Origin: Luteibaculum sp964627445
Lineage (GTDB): Bacteria; Bacteroidota; Bacteroidia; Flavobacteriales_D; Luteibaculaceae
Reading direction: 5' to 3'
Length of the DNA: 64,000 bases
NCBI GenBank assembly: GCA_964627445.1
Contig: CAZVJF010000004.1
Span: 124,001-188,000, forward strand
Shown here: in pieces, positions 1-8,770 of the stretch
How the letters are laid out: every line of letters begins with the position of its first letter
Position numbering within the stretch: position 1 is the stretch's first letter
The notes under the pieces: model-generated
The model's database searches: none
What the model saw: the letters and a program-made list of their open reading frames with translations, nothing else
What the model was told of the DNA's origin: nothing
Program-made: the position numbers and the translations under genes

Positions 1-923
1 TCTACTTCGGCTGGACGATAATACTTAGGGTCTACCTCAACCAGCACCTTTCCGGTTTTAGCATCGCGGCCTTTTTCTTCGGCTTCCTTGCCTTCCCATT
101 CCAGACTGATACCTACTTCCTTAAATGCCAGGTTTACAAACTCGCGCACGGCTACGGTTTTCCCTGTAGCCAATACGTAATCGTCTGGAGTGTCTTGCTG
201 CAACATGCGCCACATGCCTTCCACGTAGTCTTTGGCATGGCCCCAATCGCGTTGCGCATCCAGGTTGCCCAGGTAGAGTTTCTCTTGCAGGCCCAATTTT
301 ATTTTGGCGGCTGCACGGGTAATCTTACGGGTAACAAAGGTCTCGCCTCGCAAGGGCGATTCGTGGTTAAACAAGATGCCGTTGCAAGCGAAGTAATCGT
401 AAGCCTCACGGTAGTTTTTGGTAATCCAAAAAGCGTAGAGCTTGGCTACCCCATACGGAGACCTTGGATAAAAAGGCGTTTTTTCGGTTTGTGGAATTTC
501 TTGTACCAAACCGTACAGCTCTGAGGTACTGGCCTGGTAAAAGCGCGTTTTCTTTTCCAAACCTAAAATGCGAATAGCTTCTAAAATGCGGAGCGTTCCG
601 ACCGCATCGGAATTGGCCGTGTACTCGGGCATCTCAAAAGACACTTGCACGTGGCTTTGTGCTGCCAGGTTGTAGATTTCATCGGGCTGCACCTCCTGGA
701 TGATACGAATAAGGTTGGTGGAATCCGTTAAATCGGAATAGTGCAACTTAAAGCTTATGTTTTTCTCGTGTGGATCTTGGTATAAATGATCGATACGATC
801 GGTGTTAAACAGCGAAGATCTCCGCTTTAAACCGTGTACTTCATAACCTTTTTTTAGCAGGAGCTCCGAGAGGTAGGCTCCATCTTGACCGGTAACTCCG
901 GTAATGAGTGCAACTTTTGCCAT
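1..923 (-). CDS. gmd: GDP-mannose 4,6-dehydratase, C-terminus cut by the window edge
   Basis: Converts GDP-D-mannose to GDP-4-dehydro-6-deoxy-D-mannose, the first step towards GDP-fucose and related sugars for surface glycans. About 307 codons are present. The N-terminus has the short-chain dehydrogenase nucleotide site (ALITGVTGQDGAYLSELL, from residue 4). Further on are NLAAQSHVQVSFE, then a T-S-x-E-L-Y segment followed by a YGVAK-type YxxxK active site, and the family segment NHESPLRGETFVTRK. The ATG at 921-923 starts the classic MAKVALITG and lies about 30 nt after a strong promoter match. The 3' end lies beyond position 1. The neighbouring sugar-nucleotide genes are probably outside the window. 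Confidence 0.96.
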   Translation of the reverse strand, partial: MAKVALITGVTGQDGAYLSELLLKKGYEVHGLKRRSSLFNTDRIDHLYQDPHEKNISFKLHYSDLTDSTNLIRIIQEVQPDEIYNLAAQSHVQVSFEMPEYTANSDAVGTLRILEAIRILGLEKKTRFYQASTSELYGLVQEIPQTEKTPFYPRSPYGVAKLYAFWITKNYREAYDYFACNGILFNHESPLRGETFVTRKITRAAAKIKLGLQEKLYLGNLDAQRDWGHAKDYVEGMWRMLQQDTPDDYVLATGKTVAVREFVNLAFKEVGISLEWEGKEAEEKGRDAKTGKVLVEVDPKYYRPAEV

Positions 924-956
924 AAGGGTTTCCAATAAGGGGTATTCTCCCCACGG

Positions 957-987
957 CAAACATACGGGAACTATTACGTTGGGGCAA
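957..987 (-). promoter_or_regulatory. Bacteroidota-type promoter of gmd
   Basis: On the minus strand TTG (985-987), a 20-nt spacer and TATGTTTG (957-964) match the Bacteroidota consensus TTG-N19/20-TAnnTTTG. It lies just upstream of the gmd ATG. The match is seen directly; activity is inferred. Confidence 0.75.
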
Positions 988-1011
988 TTTTAAGTAGTAG
1001 CAGCATAGGAC

Positions 1012-2598
1012 TTATAAGTCTGTATTCTGCGCCAAACCCTTCACCATTTCCAAGGTGTCTGCATCTTCGGGCTTTTTGTCTTTGCGCCACCGGTTAATAC
1101 GCGGAAAGCGCGTGGCTACACCCGACTTATGCCTCGGGGATTCTTGTATCCCCTCAAACGCCACTTCAAAAACCAGTTCGGGTTTTACGCTGCGCACAGG
1201 ACCAAAGCGCTCTTTGGTATTGGCTTTTATAAAGCGGTCTACTTCCTTCAACTCCTCATCGCTAAGGCCCGAGTAGGCTTTGGCAAAAACTACCAGTTGG
1301 TCGCCATCCCACACGGCCAGGCTGTAGTCGGTGTACAAATTGGCCCTGCGCCCACGCCCGGCCTGGGCATACAGCAAAATAGCATCTACCGTAAAAGGCT
1401 CGCATTTGAACTTAAACCACGTATCGTGCACGCGACCGACCTGGTAGGTGCTTTCCAGGTTTTTAATCATAAGCCCTTCTGCGCCAATATCGCGCGCAGC
1501 TTCCTGGATTTGCTGCACCTCAGACCAACTGGTAAACTCCAAGCGCTGCGATATTTGCAGCACAGAATCTGCTGCCAGCCGCTCTAGCTGTTCTCTGCGC
1601 TGGCCCTGGTTCCAAGAGCGAATATCCTCCCCCTGCCACTCCACCAAGTCGTAGGCAAATAAGTGCACAGGATTTTGCTTTACCAGCTTCGGACTCACAT
1701 TCTTCCGGTTGAGCCGCGTCTGCAGCACATTAAAGGGCAACACCTGCCCATCCTGATAGGGCAACAACTCGCCATCCAAAACAAAATCTTGCTTAAATCC
1801 ACCAAAAAAGGCCAACAACTCTGGGAATTGCTCACTGACCAAAGCCTCCCCGCGCGACCAAATACTGACCGTACTTCCACGCTTTACCACTTGGCCGCGT
1901 ATGCCATCCCACTTGTATTCTATCAACCAATCGCTGGGTTTACCTAAAGTATCCAAATCCTTCTCTAGGGCTTTGGCCAACATAAAAGGATAGGGTTTAG
2001 CTTGGTCGAAACTGAGCTGGGGTTTCAGTAACAAATCTTCGAGCGACTCCGTTTGTGGCGACCATTTTCCCATGAGGCGCAAGGCCACATCCTCGTATTT
2101 GAGTTGGTAGTGTTTGGCCAGAGATTTATGAATGGAAATTTTAGCCACGCCTACGCGGTATCCACCCGTAAGTAGTTTATTGAACACAAAACGCGTGTCG
2201 GCATCGTATTGCTGCCATTTGCGAACTACAAATTCTTTGAGAGCGTCTTCGCCCGCTTTGCGATGCCGTAAAATGCTTTCCATAATATGGGCCAGGCTAT
2301 CCTCCTTGCCTCCCCCGCCTTCTGGCGGCAACAGTTTTGCGATGGTCTCGGCACTGTCGCCCACCATTTCGTAGCTGCGCTCGTAAAGCCACTCGGGAAT
2401 GCCTGTGATTTCACACACCCACGCTTTGGCCATGGCTGCTGGCACCAGACGCTTGCGAAAAGCCCCACTTAAAATAGCTGCCGCCCAGGTTTTACTTTCG
2501 GCATCGGCTTGCTGCCAGTAGTGTTGCAGGTGCTCCTGCTTCTCCGTGCTTTTGCTGGTTTGGTCCAGGTTGTAATACAGTTCACAAAAAGCCTTCAT
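1012..2598 (-). CDS. ATP-dependent DNA ligase (ligase-associated repair family)
   Basis: Seals DNA nicks using ATP. The product is 528 aa. Residues 1 to about 200 form the N-terminal DNA-binding domain. The adenylation motif EYKWDGIRG follows, with nucleophile Lys229, then DGELLPY (motif III) and EGLMIKN (motif IV) with a downstream WFKFK motif V; the C-terminal part is the OB-fold. It resembles the bacterial ligases found beside a beta-lactamase-fold exonuclease, a DEXH helicase and a phosphoesterase, not the NAD-dependent LigA. Its ATG overlaps the end of the upstream exonuclease gene by 4 nt, so the two are translationally coupled. The helicase and phosphoesterase genes are not adjacent here. 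I expect a role in DNA damage repair rather than replication. Confidence 0.93.
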   Translation of the reverse strand: MKAFCELYYNLDQTSKSTEKQEHLQHYWQQADAESKTWAAAILSGAFRKRLVPAAMAKAWVCEITGIPEWLYERSYEMVGDSAETIAKLLPPEGGGGKEDSLAHIMESILRHRKAGEDALKEFVVRKWQQYDADTRFVFNKLLTGGYRVGVAKISIHKSLAKHYQLKYEDVALRLMGKWSPQTESLEDLLLKPQLSFDQAKPYPFMLAKALEKDLDTLGKPSDWLIEYKWDGIRGQVVKRGSTVSIWSRGEALVSEQFPELLAFFGGFKQDFVLDGELLPYQDGQVLPFNVLQTRLNRKNVSPKLVKQNPVHLFAYDLVEWQGEDIRSWNQGQRREQLERLAADSVLQISQRLEFTSWSEVQQIQEAARDIGAEGLMIKNLESTYQVGRVHDTWFKFKCEPFTVDAILLYAQAGRGRRANLYTDYSLAVWDGDQLVVFAKAYSGLSDEELKEVDRFIKANTKERFGPVRSVKPELVFEVAFEGIQESPRHKSGVATRFPRINRWRKDKKPEDADTLEMVKGLAQNTDL

Positions 2599-3563
2599 AG
2601 CATCAAATCGGTATCTACGCAGGCCGCTTGGCCGTTTTCGGTTAAGTACTGTGCCAAGGTGTCTTTATACCCATGGGTCAAAACTACTTGCTCGGCTTGG
2701 CTTTGCTGGCAGGCTTGCAACAGCGCAGGCCAATCGGCATGGTCCGATATCACAAAACCCTGGTCTACATTGTCTCTGCGTTTTATTCCTCGCACCGCCA
2801 TCCAACCGCTGGCGAAGGCTTGTTTGCAGGGTGTTTTTCCCGTGTGTATTTTTCCGGTGGGTGGCGCAATAATAAAGGCGTCTTTGGCTTCGCTGGCTGG
2901 AATATTCCCCGCCTCGGCCAAGCACACTTTTTGTTGCATTTCGGTTGGCAGGATGAGTGGGTTGAGTTGGGCCACGGCAGGATGCACCCAAATGCGGTCT
3001 ACAAAAGGCGCCAATTGCACGATCAAGCGCTGGGCCTTGCCCAGCGAGTAGGCATGCACCAAAGAAGCCATGCCTTTTTGAGTGTTTTCCTGGTGCCATT
3101 GCAGCATTTGCTGTATTACTACTTCCTGCCGTTGCCATTGAAAAACGGGCAGTGCAAAGGTGCTCTCGCTGATAAACGTGTGGCAGGATATGGGTTCAAA
3201 GGGCGTGCTCAGGCCATCGTCCTCTAGCTTGTAATCTCCTGTGATTACCGTAACCTCCCCCTTGTATTCCAGCCGTACCTGAGCCGAACCGGGTACATGA
3301 CCTGCTGGATGAAAAGAAACGCGCACCCCATTGACCACGGTAACCTGGCCATACTCTGGTGTTTGGGCTTCCATGGTTTGCTCCCAGCGTTGCTCCAGCA
3401 ATTTTGCCGTAAGCGGTGTACAGAGGTAGTGTTGCGAGCCCATCTTGGCATGGTCGGCATGGGCATGGGTAATGACGGCCTTGGATACCGGCCGCGTAGG
3501 GTCTACGTAAAAATCGCCCTGCGGACAATACCAACCCGAAGAAGTAAGACGCAGTAAGGACAT
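2595..3563 (-). CDS. Ligase-associated DNA damage response exonuclease (metallo-beta-lactamase fold)
   Basis: Predicted metal-dependent DNA exonuclease of the MBL/beta-CASP type, 322 aa. The metal-binding motif ITHAHADHAK is at residues 31-40. GDYKLEDDG carries the next metal ligand, and VISDHADW near residue 270 gives the C-terminal histidine motif of beta-CASP enzymes. The family is named for its fixed association with the ATP-dependent DNA ligase, and here the ligase follows with a 4-nt ATGA overlap. Transcription probably starts in the roughly 80-nt gap before the gene. I did not find a perfect TAnnTTTG there, only TATACTTG-like sequence. Confidence 0.92.
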   Translation of the reverse strand: MSLLRLTSSGWYCPQGDFYVDPTRPVSKAVITHAHADHAKMGSQHYLCTPLTAKLLEQRWEQTMEAQTPEYGQVTVVNGVRVSFHPAGHVPGSAQVRLEYKGEVTVITGDYKLEDDGLSTPFEPISCHTFISESTFALPVFQWQRQEVVIQQMLQWHQENTQKGMASLVHAYSLGKAQRLIVQLAPFVDRIWVHPAVAQLNPLILPTEMQQKVCLAEAGNIPASEAKDAFIIAPPTGKIHTGKTPCKQAFASGWMAVRGIKRRDNVDQGFVISDHADWPALLQACQQSQAEQVVLTHGYKDTLAQYLTENGQAACVDTDLML

Positions 3564-3643
3564 ACTTGGCTAACCGTAAAGGGATGTAAAGGTTTAGCAT
3601 CAAGTATACACATAAATGCAGTGGTGCTATGCTGCCCTTTTGC

Positions 3644-5140
3644 TTACTCCTTCACAAAACGCCACACCCTTTCGCCAGCTTGCAACACATACATACCGGC
3701 AGCTAAACGGCTAACATCCAATTGGTCTACACTAGGCTGCACCACCTCAAACTGTTGCCCTTGGCTGTTATAGAGTTTTAGGTTTTGGCTGGATAGCTCC
3801 TGAGGAAGGTGAAGGGTGTTTTGCGCGGGGTTGGGGGAAAGCCAACTGGACGCTATAGCGTTCCTTTTCCCAATACCAACTTGGGTATCACGCACTTTAA
3901 ACATGACCAATGAATGTGCATCTTGGTTATTTTTAGAAATACCGACTACTACCAATTCGGTGGTTGAAGGTGTCTTAGCAATAAGTGGTTGATTTATTGT
4001 TGCAGGCTCTGGGGGCACCACATCAAAGGTTCCTTGATTGCCAAAAGCCCCATCAACAGTACCATTGGCACGGTATTTATGAATACCAAAGCTTGTAACT
4101 CCTGAACCCAGTGTATAAAAATCACCATCTGTAAGGTGCAAAGCAGTTAGTGATCCTCCGCTGGGGTCAAATAAAATCCCTTCAGTAGCAAATTCATCAT
4201 CTTCTACACCATTTCGCGTAAAACGCACCACTGCTGATCCTTCACCGCTAGTGCTAGATGCATTGGTGTTTACTGCCAAGACACTCTCAAGGATATCAAT
4301 GTCATAAACTATGAGTGGATCAGCAGCAAAACTCGATATTAGAACATCACTTGTATATACCCCGTTGGTTCCAAAATCCAAGAAGTAATCCCCTGACAAA
4401 TTTATTTTTTCAACGAATAGTCGTGTTGATTCGAAGCTTCCTCCGGGTTGATATAAGCCCGATGTTACATACACAGCACCCTCTACTGTGTCGTAGCACA
4501 TTTTCTGTACATCCCCGACCTCATCATCATTCACTGCAGGAATAGGTACAAAGCCATAAAAAGTATCCAATTCCCCCGCTTTGGTAAACCGCTCTATCCC
4601 TCTATAAGCATTATTATTAAATCCAACCCGGCTAATAGTATAAATGCCGCCAACCGAATCCATGAAGTGAGACAAGCGGAATACGGTGTCATTAACCAAT
4701 GAAAGAATACCATCTGTGTTGAATGAGGTGTCTGGGGCACCCATATTCGTGTACCGAAAAACATTTTGTAAAGCGATCGACCCCAATCTATGGTTTTTGG
4801 TAAGTACAGTAATACACCCTTGCTTCACCTCTATTTCAGCATATGAGATGGCATGGTTTGTTGGTTGAGTAAGGGTTCCAAAATCTCCAAAAGTTGAGTC
4901 CAGCATCCCGTTTGCATCAAAACGAAAAATAAAGAACGTGCTGTCGCAATTACTACCGCAAGTTGCCAGAACAAATAGACCACTGTCCGCGATTTTTAGA
5001 TCAATAGGCTCATAATCATGTATTACATCCCTTATGTAAACAAACCCATCCCCCCTATTTCCAAAGCTTTCATCCAATTGTTGCGATTGCACCATGAAAC
5101 CACAAACGAGTAAACTGAAAATCAGTAAAAAACGTATCAT
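3644..5140 (-). CDS. Secreted delta-60-repeat protein with T9SS C-terminal sorting domain
   Basis: 498 aa. It starts with a signal peptide (MIRFLLIFSLLVCGFMVQSQ), followed directly by QLDESFGNRGDG. Several later copies of the L-D-x-x-F-G-x-x-G pattern (LDSTFGDFGTL, PDTSFNTDGIL, VDGAFGNQGTF) are typical of the delta-60 repeat beta-propeller-like family. The last 75 residues (WLSPNPAQNTLHL ... LAAGMYVLQ) are a type A T9SS sorting domain, so the protein should be exported by the SprA-dependent system and attached to the surface or released. It starts 3 nt after the stop of the secreted protease gene and should be co-transcribed with it. Ligand or substrate is unknown. Confidence 0.85.
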   Translation of the reverse strand: MIRFLLIFSLLVCGFMVQSQQLDESFGNRGDGFVYIRDVIHDYEPIDLKIADSGLFVLATCGSNCDSTFFIFRFDANGMLDSTFGDFGTLTQPTNHAISYAEIEVKQGCITVLTKNHRLGSIALQNVFRYTNMGAPDTSFNTDGILSLVNDTVFRLSHFMDSVGGIYTISRVGFNNNAYRGIERFTKAGELDTFYGFVPIPAVNDDEVGDVQKMCYDTVEGAVYVTSGLYQPGGSFESTRLFVEKINLSGDYFLDFGTNGVYTSDVLISSFAADPLIVYDIDILESVLAVNTNASSTSGEGSAVVRFTRNGVEDDEFATEGILFDPSGGSLTALHLTDGDFYTLGSGVTSFGIHKYRANGTVDGAFGNQGTFDVVPPEPATINQPLIAKTPSTTELVVVGISKNNQDAHSLVMFKVRDTQVGIGKRNAIASSWLSPNPAQNTLHLPQELSSQNLKLYNSQGQQFEVVQPSVDQLDVSRLAAGMYVLQAGERVWRFVKE

Positions 5141-5143
5141 ATT

Positions 5144-8100
5144 CTAAAGCTTTATAAAGTTTCTATTATCAACACTTACATTGGTGTCGCCACATTGGAT
5201 GCGCAATATGAAGGTTCCGCGGTTTAAATCGCGAATATCCAGTTCTATGGTTTGAATTCCCTTTTGTATCTGCTGCACGGTTCTGTACAGCTCCTCGCCC
5301 GTTAAGGGAGAGTTAATTACAATATCCAACTCTCCATCACTATTTGCTTCTAACTGGAGCTCTAAAATGTCTCCAAAAACAGGATTGGGCTGCACTGCCA
5401 AAGCAGAATAGCATTTAGGAGCATCACCTGGTGGAGCAAGTTCTGGGAGCTGTACGTCTACTTCAGCACGTTGGGTATAGCTACAGCCCTCGTCTGTAAT
5501 GGCTTGCAGTTCGTAGTATGTATCTGCCACCGCAGTGTACTCAAAGGATGCTTCAGTAGAAACTACCTGGCCGGTGGCATTGGTCCACCGAAATATGGTG
5601 CTACTGGCGTCCAAACCGTATGCCTGCATTGTGCCTGTTTCGCCCAGGTTTATAGTTTCATCCCAAACCCATCTTCGTGCGTAGTTACAATAGGGTTTCT
5701 TTAGCTCCAAACGTACCCCTCCTACAAGCTCCTGGCTTAAGGTATGTCGCTGTACCACGTCCCACTCATACACGTCCTTGTTTGGATTGCTTTTGCTCTC
5801 GGGGTACAAGGGTACCATGCTAATGTTGTAATTGGCTCCTGGAGGCATGGGTATGTTCCCAAAACGCACTGCATCGCCTGTTACTTCAAATACATTGCGA
5901 TCATTAAACAATATGCCGGGAATATCCAGAAGCAATAGCTTATCCAACAGGGTTTCCAAATCCAACAGGCGAATGCCTTCGGCTTGTGCCCCTCCCAAAA
6001 GCCATTGGTTGTACAAATCATCGGGCATGGAAATAAACACCTCGCTGTCATTGGTAATGGAATTACCAAAAGCTATAGTTGGGGAATTAAAAGTGATGTC
6101 TGTATTTACCGCATTCTCATCCGAAGGGTTCCCAACACCTACGGTAACTCCTGCCATAGGAAAGGGTGTTTTGGGACCTGGACCCGGTGGATTAGGGCTA
6201 GGAGATTCCGTTGGATCATTTACTGAAGTATTACGCCAAGCGACTTTATTATTTCGTAGAACCAACGTGTTAATTTCTTCATACATGGTAAATGGATCGT
6301 TGGGATCGCGGATAACCGATAGCAAGCAAAAGTGCCAAGGTTCCTCAGAAAAATCGTAATCATCAGGGTTAGGAGGAAACCACTCAAACTCCATAATGTG
6401 TTCCTGTCCGGGTTTAAGGCCTGCGGGTACTGTCAGGGTTGCTATTTCCATTCCGGCGGGGGCATTATTAGGCCCCAAAGTGTTCACTCCATTCCAATCG
6501 TTGGGGTAGGACAAAGCCGTTCCTGCTTTAGCCCAGTGTAAGGTAACGGTCTCAAAACCTACAGTAGGAGAACAACCGCGGTTTCTTACCGATACGTACA
6601 CATAACTTGCTTTCGGATTTCCATTGTCATCTGTGGGATCCACTACTTCATGGGTACGATCACTGTGGTCGGTAGTCTGGTTTTGTTTTACCCAGATATC
6701 GTGGCTTAACCATGGGTATTCATCATCTTGCAGTTCATACGGTTCCAGGCCATGATCTCCATAGGTGTCTTGGGTGTACAATTCTGCAGGACCCTCACAT
6801 AATTCTTTAGCCCTTTGGACCGCTGCTCCCGCATCCAACAAACCGTGACCCATCTCTATGTTCCAGGAGCCGTTTTCCATGCGCTCGGGCACATTGGGAT
6901 CGTAGGTGTAAACATCCTCACGTACTTTGCGAGCGGTTTGCAATAAGATGTCTGAAACCTCCTTTTGGGTAAGGTTGGGATTTACCGTCAGCATCATGGA
7001 AGCTACCGCTGCTACCATGGGAGCTGCGAAGGAGGTACCTGTTGAGTACCCATAATAACTGCCATTTATCAACCCTCTATGTGTGAACTCTGCATCTGTA
7101 CTTAAAATATTGGTCCCAGGGGCCATCAAATCTAATTCTTCACCATAACCTGAAGGAGGGGCTCTGCCAAAGTCAACTAACATGCAAGTTTGATCTTTAT
7201 CGAATCTAAGCCCACAAGCATCAATATTACCTGTAACCAGAATTCTATCATCTGTATTTCCGGGATAATCCACTACTCCGTCAGCAGAGGTATTGCCACT
7301 TGCAAAAACAACTACTGAGCCTAGTCCGTCCCTACCCTCTTCAATTGCATATCTAATATTCTCTTCTAAATATTGAAGAACCAACTTTGAAGAGTCAGGA
7401 TATGATATATTTCCTGGGGCTCCCCAAGAACAATTGATAATTGAAGCTCCGTTTATCGTGGCAAACTTAATACCGTTACCAAGCTGCAATGCAAGATTTG
7501 GAAAGTATCCATCCTTTTGAGGGTCATTTAAAGAATGTACAATACTCATTACAGGGGTGATAGGTGCAATTCCTGTTACCCCCTCATTGTTATCCTTAGT
7601 AGAATTAATAATTCCAGCCACAAATTGCCCATGCCCACCTCTTATTACCTTTTCTCCCTCGGGGTCGTCATTTCGTTCAGTGTCGAAAAAAAAAGAATGA
7701 GTTATACCCAAATCTGGATGCCCTTTATCCAGGCCATTATCCACTACCGCAACCACCGCATTCGCTCCACCTCGCGTTATTTCCCAGGCCTCACAAACAT
7801 TGATATCTATGCCGGGTGTACCGCCAAACTGCCCTGTGTTTTCCAGATGCCATTGGTCGCCATATAAGGGGTCGTTGGTAGCGCAGCCCGCAGTTTCAAA
7901 GGGTATCATCCAGTCTGGGTAGGCATATTCAAACAGTTCGGTTTCATAGAGGGCGTTAGCTATCGCTATGGTGTTTTGTCCGGGCAAGGTACATACCAAT
8001 GTAAACCACTGGGGCATGTGCGAGGGGCTTCCAACAGGCGTAACTTGTAAGTTAGTAAGCACCGTTTCTAAATGTTGTAATCCTACCAGGAGTTCTTTAA

Positions 8101-8437
8101 ATTTTAGATAGATTAAGTTGGAGGGTGCTATAGTATTGGGATTGCCTGAAATACTATAAAAATAATTGTAGTTTATGGTCTGTTCGGGTAAAGTAACAGG
8201 CCCTCCATTTTTACTCGCTACAATGGACCACTTAAAGCGCCTGGGTTGTTGGCCTTTGTAGAACTTCATAGCACCATAATTAATTACACCACTATTCTTT
8301 ATTTCCGTGGTTTGGGTATCTACCTCCAATGGTTCCCAGTGCATCACATAAGCCTGCGAGGAATCGGCCACGATGTTGGCTTTTTGTTTGCCGTTCCAAA
8401 AATAGTTTTGGGCAACCATGCGCGTTTGTAGTAACAC
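5144..8437 (-). CDS. Secreted subtilisin-like (S8) protease with T9SS sorting domain; start shifted out of frame by a CT repeat
   Basis: The open frame (1097 codons from a GTG) holds a full S8 catalytic triad: Asp233 in VVDNGLDKGHPDLG, His269 in GGHGQFVAG and Ser469 in GTSFAAPMVA, with oxyanion Asn382 in FASGN. After about residue 540 come beta-rich and PKD/CARDB-like segments. The end (VQPNPVFGDILELQL ... LNRGTFILRIQ) looks like a T9SS sorting domain. The frame has no good start of its own: upstream it reads LSLSLALLSVCGVLLQTRMVAQ, the core of a signal peptide. The only sensible ATG (8496-8498, MKTNA) lies before a (CT)13 tract and is one frame off, ending at a TAG at 8448-8450. With 11, 14 or 17 repeats the frames join. 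The sequenced state is therefore OFF, or the repeat count is misread. Confidence 0.88.
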   Translation of the reverse strand: MLLQTRMVAQNYFWNGKQKANIVADSSQAYVMHWEPLEVDTQTTEIKNSGVINYGAMKFYKGQQPRRFKWSIVASKNGGPVTLPEQTINYNYFYSISGNPNTIAPSNLIYLKFKELLVGLQHLETVLTNLQVTPVGSPSHMPQWFTLVCTLPGQNTIAIANALYETELFEYAYPDWMIPFETAGCATNDPLYGDQWHLENTGQFGGTPGIDINVCEAWEITRGGANAVVAVVDNGLDKGHPDLGITHSFFFDTERNDDPEGEKVIRGGHGQFVAGIINSTKDNNEGVTGIAPITPVMSIVHSLNDPQKDGYFPNLALQLGNGIKFATINGASIINCSWGAPGNISYPDSSKLVLQYLEENIRYAIEEGRDGLGSVVVFASGNTSADGVVDYPGNTDDRILVTGNIDACGLRFDKDQTCMLVDFGRAPPSGYGEELDLMAPGTNILSTDAEFTHRGLINGSYYGYSTGTSFAAPMVAAVASMMLTVNPNLTQKEVSDILLQTARKVREDVYTYDPNVPERMENGSWNIEMGHGLLDAGAAVQRAKELCEGPAELYTQDTYGDHGLEPYELQDDEYPWLSHDIWVKQNQTTDHSDRTHEVVDPTDDNGNPKASYVYVSVRNRGCSPTVGFETVTLHWAKAGTALSYPNDWNGVNTLGPNNAPAGMEIATLTVPAGLKPGQEHIMEFEWFPPNPDDYDFSEEPWHFCLLSVIRDPNDPFTMYEEINTLVLRNNKVAWRNTSVNDPTESPSPNPPGPGPKTPFPMAGVTVGVGNPSDENAVNTDITFNSPTIAFGNSITNDSEVFISMPDDLYNQWLLGGAQAEGIRLLDLETLLDKLLLLDIPGILFNDRNVFEVTGDAVRFGNIPMPPGANYNISMVPLYPESKSNPNKDVYEWDVVQRHTLSQELVGGVRLELKKPYCNYARRWVWDETINLGETGTMQAYGLDASSTIFRWTNATGQVVSTEASFEYTAVADTYYELQAITDEGCSYTQRAEVDVQLPELAPPGDAPKCYSALAVQPNPVFGDILELQLEANSDGELDIVINSPLTGEELYRTVQQIQKGIQTIELDIRDLNRGTFILRIQCGDTNVSVDNRNFIKL

Positions 8438-8459
8438 TCCACAGACGCTAAGTAACGCT

Positions 8460-8485
8460 AGAGAGAGAGAGAGAGAGAGAGAGAG
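8460..8485. repeat. (AG)13/(CT)13 dinucleotide tract inside the protease signal peptide
   Basis: Twenty-six bases of perfect AG repeat on the plus strand. On the coding (minus) strand it sits five codons after the ATG at 8498 and encodes alternating Leu-Ser in both relevant frames, so the hydrophobic core tolerates changes in repeat number. Changing the count moves the ATG in or out of frame with the 3.3-kb protease gene: 13 is out, 14 or 11 is in. Confidence 0.97.
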
Positions 8486-8531
8486 CGTTTGTTTTCATTT
8501 AGAGGCAGGTTTTTCACTAAAATAAAAATGA

Positions 8532-8567
8532 AACAATCAATACTTATTCCTATTTTAATTGATTGTT
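8532..8567. repeat. 10-bp inverted repeat upstream of the protease gene
   Basis: AACAATCAAT (8532-8541) and ATTGATTGTT (8558-8567) are perfect inverted arms with a 16-nt AT-rich spacer, 34-69 nt upstream of the out-of-frame ATG. It has no T-run in the position expected of a terminator. It may be a regulator binding site or an mRNA leader hairpin; the sequence alone does not decide. Confidence 0.5.
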
Positions 8568-8608
8568 GTATTCTTATCTAAACCCGATACATCTTTTTGT
8601 TTACTTAT

Positions 8609-8695
8609 TTACGCACCGGAATCATCTAAACCAAAAACAGATAGGAAGTAGCGCGCCAATGCTTGCAGACGAATAACGTTACGAAGTGCCAGCAT
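8609..8695 (-). CDS. Possible 28-aa small protein
   Basis: An ATG at 8693-8695 opens a 28-codon frame ending in TAA. The product begins MLALRNVIRLQALARYF and ends in LDDSGA. A purine stretch (gggaga) lies about 5 nt before the ATG. It occupies the otherwise empty stretch between the permease gene and the protease gene, on the same strand as both. The peptide is amphipathic with a basic first half. I do not recognise it. Short length makes a chance open frame quite possible. Confidence 0.25.
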   Translation of the reverse strand: MLALRNVIRLQALARYFLSVFGLDDSGA

Positions 8696-8770
8696 TGTGG
8701 TCTCCCTAAACCTTCCAAAACATCCAGCAACCACCACAATAAGTGGTCAATACAAAACGGCATAAAAACA

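Noticed and set aside
2509..3227. Plus-strand open frames across the ligase/exonuclease genes
   Set aside because: They overlap clearly identified genes on the minus strand and show no recognisable motifs.
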